A DNA stretch of 5,104 nucleotides from Candidatus Competibacteraceae bacterium (GTDB lineage: Bacteria > Pseudomonadota > Gammaproteobacteria > Competibacterales > Competibacteraceae). Under the pieces are notes generated by a model. That model did no database searches. It had not been told where the DNA came from and was given only the letters and a program-made list of their open reading frames with translations. Both the position numbers and the translations under genes were made by a program. Of this stretch, positions 4,233-5,104 are shown one piece after another (the first letter of the stretch is position 1; the number at the start of each line of letters is the position of its first letter). The stretch is from positions 1 through 5,104 of the forward strand of contig JAGRHM010000184.1 of NCBI GenBank assembly GCA_020445005.1, read 5' to 3'.

Positions 4233-5104
4233 TCAGTTCGGACGGGGCAGGGCGACTGCCTCGCGCAATTCGCTCTCGATCTTCAGTTGCTGGATGGGGT
4301 TGCCCAACGCGAGGCCATCGACGATGAAGGTATCCTCGGCGCGCTCGCCCAGCGTGGCGATACGTGCGTTGTGCACGAATATCTCGTGATGGGCCAGCAC
4401 CAGGGCGATCCGGTAGAGCAGGCCCGGGCGGTCATTGGCGACGATCGACAACAGGTAATGATCGCTGTTCTCGTATGGGCGGAACTCGACCTGCGGCTTG
4501 ATCGGAAACGAGCGCGAGCGGCGTGAGGGCCTGCCCTGCGAAGGGGCGGCCAAAGGCGCCGCACCCGCCAGGCGTTCCGTCAGTTCGCTCTCGACCAGCG
4601 CCAGGCGCGACCGGTACGAGCCCTGTTCGTAAGGGTCGACGACCAGAAAGCTATCGAGCGCGTATCCCGACGAGGTGGTGTAGACACGCGCGTCGAGGAC
4701 GGAAAGACCCGCCGAATCGAAATAGCCGCACAGCCGCGCGAACAGGTCTTGCTGGTCGGGCAGATAGACAGCCACCTGAAAGCCCTGCAGGAACTGCGGG
4801 ATGCGCGCTTTGACCTGTGGGCTGTCACGCTTGTAGCTGCGTGCGAACACACGCGTGTGCCAGGCGATGTCTTCGGCGTCCGTGCGCAGGAAATAAGGCG
4901 TGCCGAGCGACTTCCAGAAGGCCTGGTAGCGTTGCGGGTCGATGGCACGCAGGTCGAGCAGTCGGATGGCCTCCTGCTGGCGCGCATCGATCAGCGCCGA
5001 GCCTCGTTGCTGCTCGCCCGCCAGCACGCGCCGGGCGGCGCGGAACAGATCCTCGAGCAGCTTCGCCTTCCAGCCATTCCAGACCTTGGGACTCGTGCCC
5101 CGGA
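4233..5104 (-). CDS. glnD: [Protein-PII] uridylyltransferase / uridylyl-removing enzyme, C-terminal part, cut by window edge
   Basis: GlnD adds UMP to PII proteins when nitrogen is short and removes it when glutamine is plentiful, and so controls glutamine synthetase and the nitrogen response. Only the last 290 codons lie here, of a protein usually near 850-900 residues; the nucleotidyltransferase and HD domains are outside. The reading frame is open to the right edge, so a GTG at 5025-5027 is internal. Just inside the edge is VWNGWKAKLLEDLFRAARR, the usual region after the HD domain, then DIAWHTR (4848-4868). The first ACT domain covers about 4635-4781 (FQVAVYLPDQQDLFARLCGY), the second about 4305-4457 (ANDRPGLLYRIALVLA, then ATLGERAEDTF). 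The ACT domains sense glutamine. An Arg/Ser-rich linker joins them. The gene converges on the phosphorylase gene with a 67-bp gap and is visibly richer in G+C. Confidence 0.95.
   Translation of the reverse strand, partial: RGTSPKVWNGWKAKLLEDLFRAARRVLAGEQQRGSALIDARQQEAIRLLDLRAIDPQRYQAFWKSLGTPYFLRTDAEDIAWHTRVFARSYKRDSPQVKARIPQFLQGFQVAVYLPDQQDLFARLCGYFDSAGLSVLDARVYTTSSGYALDSFLVVDPYEQGSYRSRLALVESELTERLAGAAPLAAPSQGRPSRRSRSFPIKPQVEFRPYENSDHYLLSIVANDRPGLLYRIALVLAHHEIFVHNARIATLGERAEDTFIVDGLALGNPIQQLKIESELREAVALPRPN

Noticed and set aside
1..5104. CRISPR arrays, insertion sequences, tRNA or rRNA genes, prophage or defence genes.
   Set aside because: No spaced direct repeats, transposase-like frames, terminal inverted repeats, tRNA-like cloverleaf ends or rRNA segments were seen; all long frames belong to core metabolic genes.

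Overview
The window looks like a housekeeping chromosomal stretch from a moderately GC-rich proteobacterium, probably a gammaproteobacterium. The coaBC-dut order on one strand is the order known from Escherichia coli and relatives. A 6-oxopurine-type methylthioinosine phosphorylase next to a hypoxanthine phosphoribosyltransferase recalls the Pseudomonas route of methylthioadenosine salvage. The glnD fragment at the right edge reads, from memory, more like betaproteobacterial GlnD and is richer in G+C than the rest, so the lineage call is tentative.

Layout from left to right. Positions 1-380 (minus) are the N-terminal 126 residues of dUTPase (dut), cut by the window edge. Positions 470-1753 (minus) are the bifunctional coenzyme A biosynthesis enzyme CoaBC; its stop codon lies inside a four-copy heptamer repeat. 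Positions 1754-2299 are a long divergent intergenic region. Positions 2300-4165 (plus) are three closely spaced genes, probably one operon: an OsmC-family peroxidase-like protein, a hypoxanthine-guanine phosphoribosyltransferase (HPRT) and an S-methyl-5'-thioinosine phosphorylase (MTIP). Positions 4166-4232 are a short hairpin-rich gap between convergent genes. Positions 4233-5104 (minus) are the C-terminal part of the PII uridylyltransferase GlnD with both ACT domains, cut by the right edge.

How the genes fit together. CoaBC makes 4'-phosphopantetheine from phosphopantothenate and Dut removes dUTP while supplying dUMP for dTMP synthesis. The plus-strand pair would turn methylthioinosine into hypoxanthine and then into IMP, recycling the purine left over from polyamine or autoinducer synthesis. 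GlnD is the nitrogen-status sensor acting on PII and is not obviously related to its neighbours.

The most interesting part is the intergenic region. On the minus strand, a good sigma-54-type -24/-12 element (1960-1977) is followed at the predicted start (about 1950) by three consecutive hairpins. The last is a strong intrinsic terminator with a T-rich tail (1816-1866) that ends about 60 bases before the coaBC start. No minus-strand gene lies upstream for it to terminate. This suggests an unannotated small RNA of about 135 nt or an attenuating leader of coaBC; I could not assign it to a known RNA family by eye.
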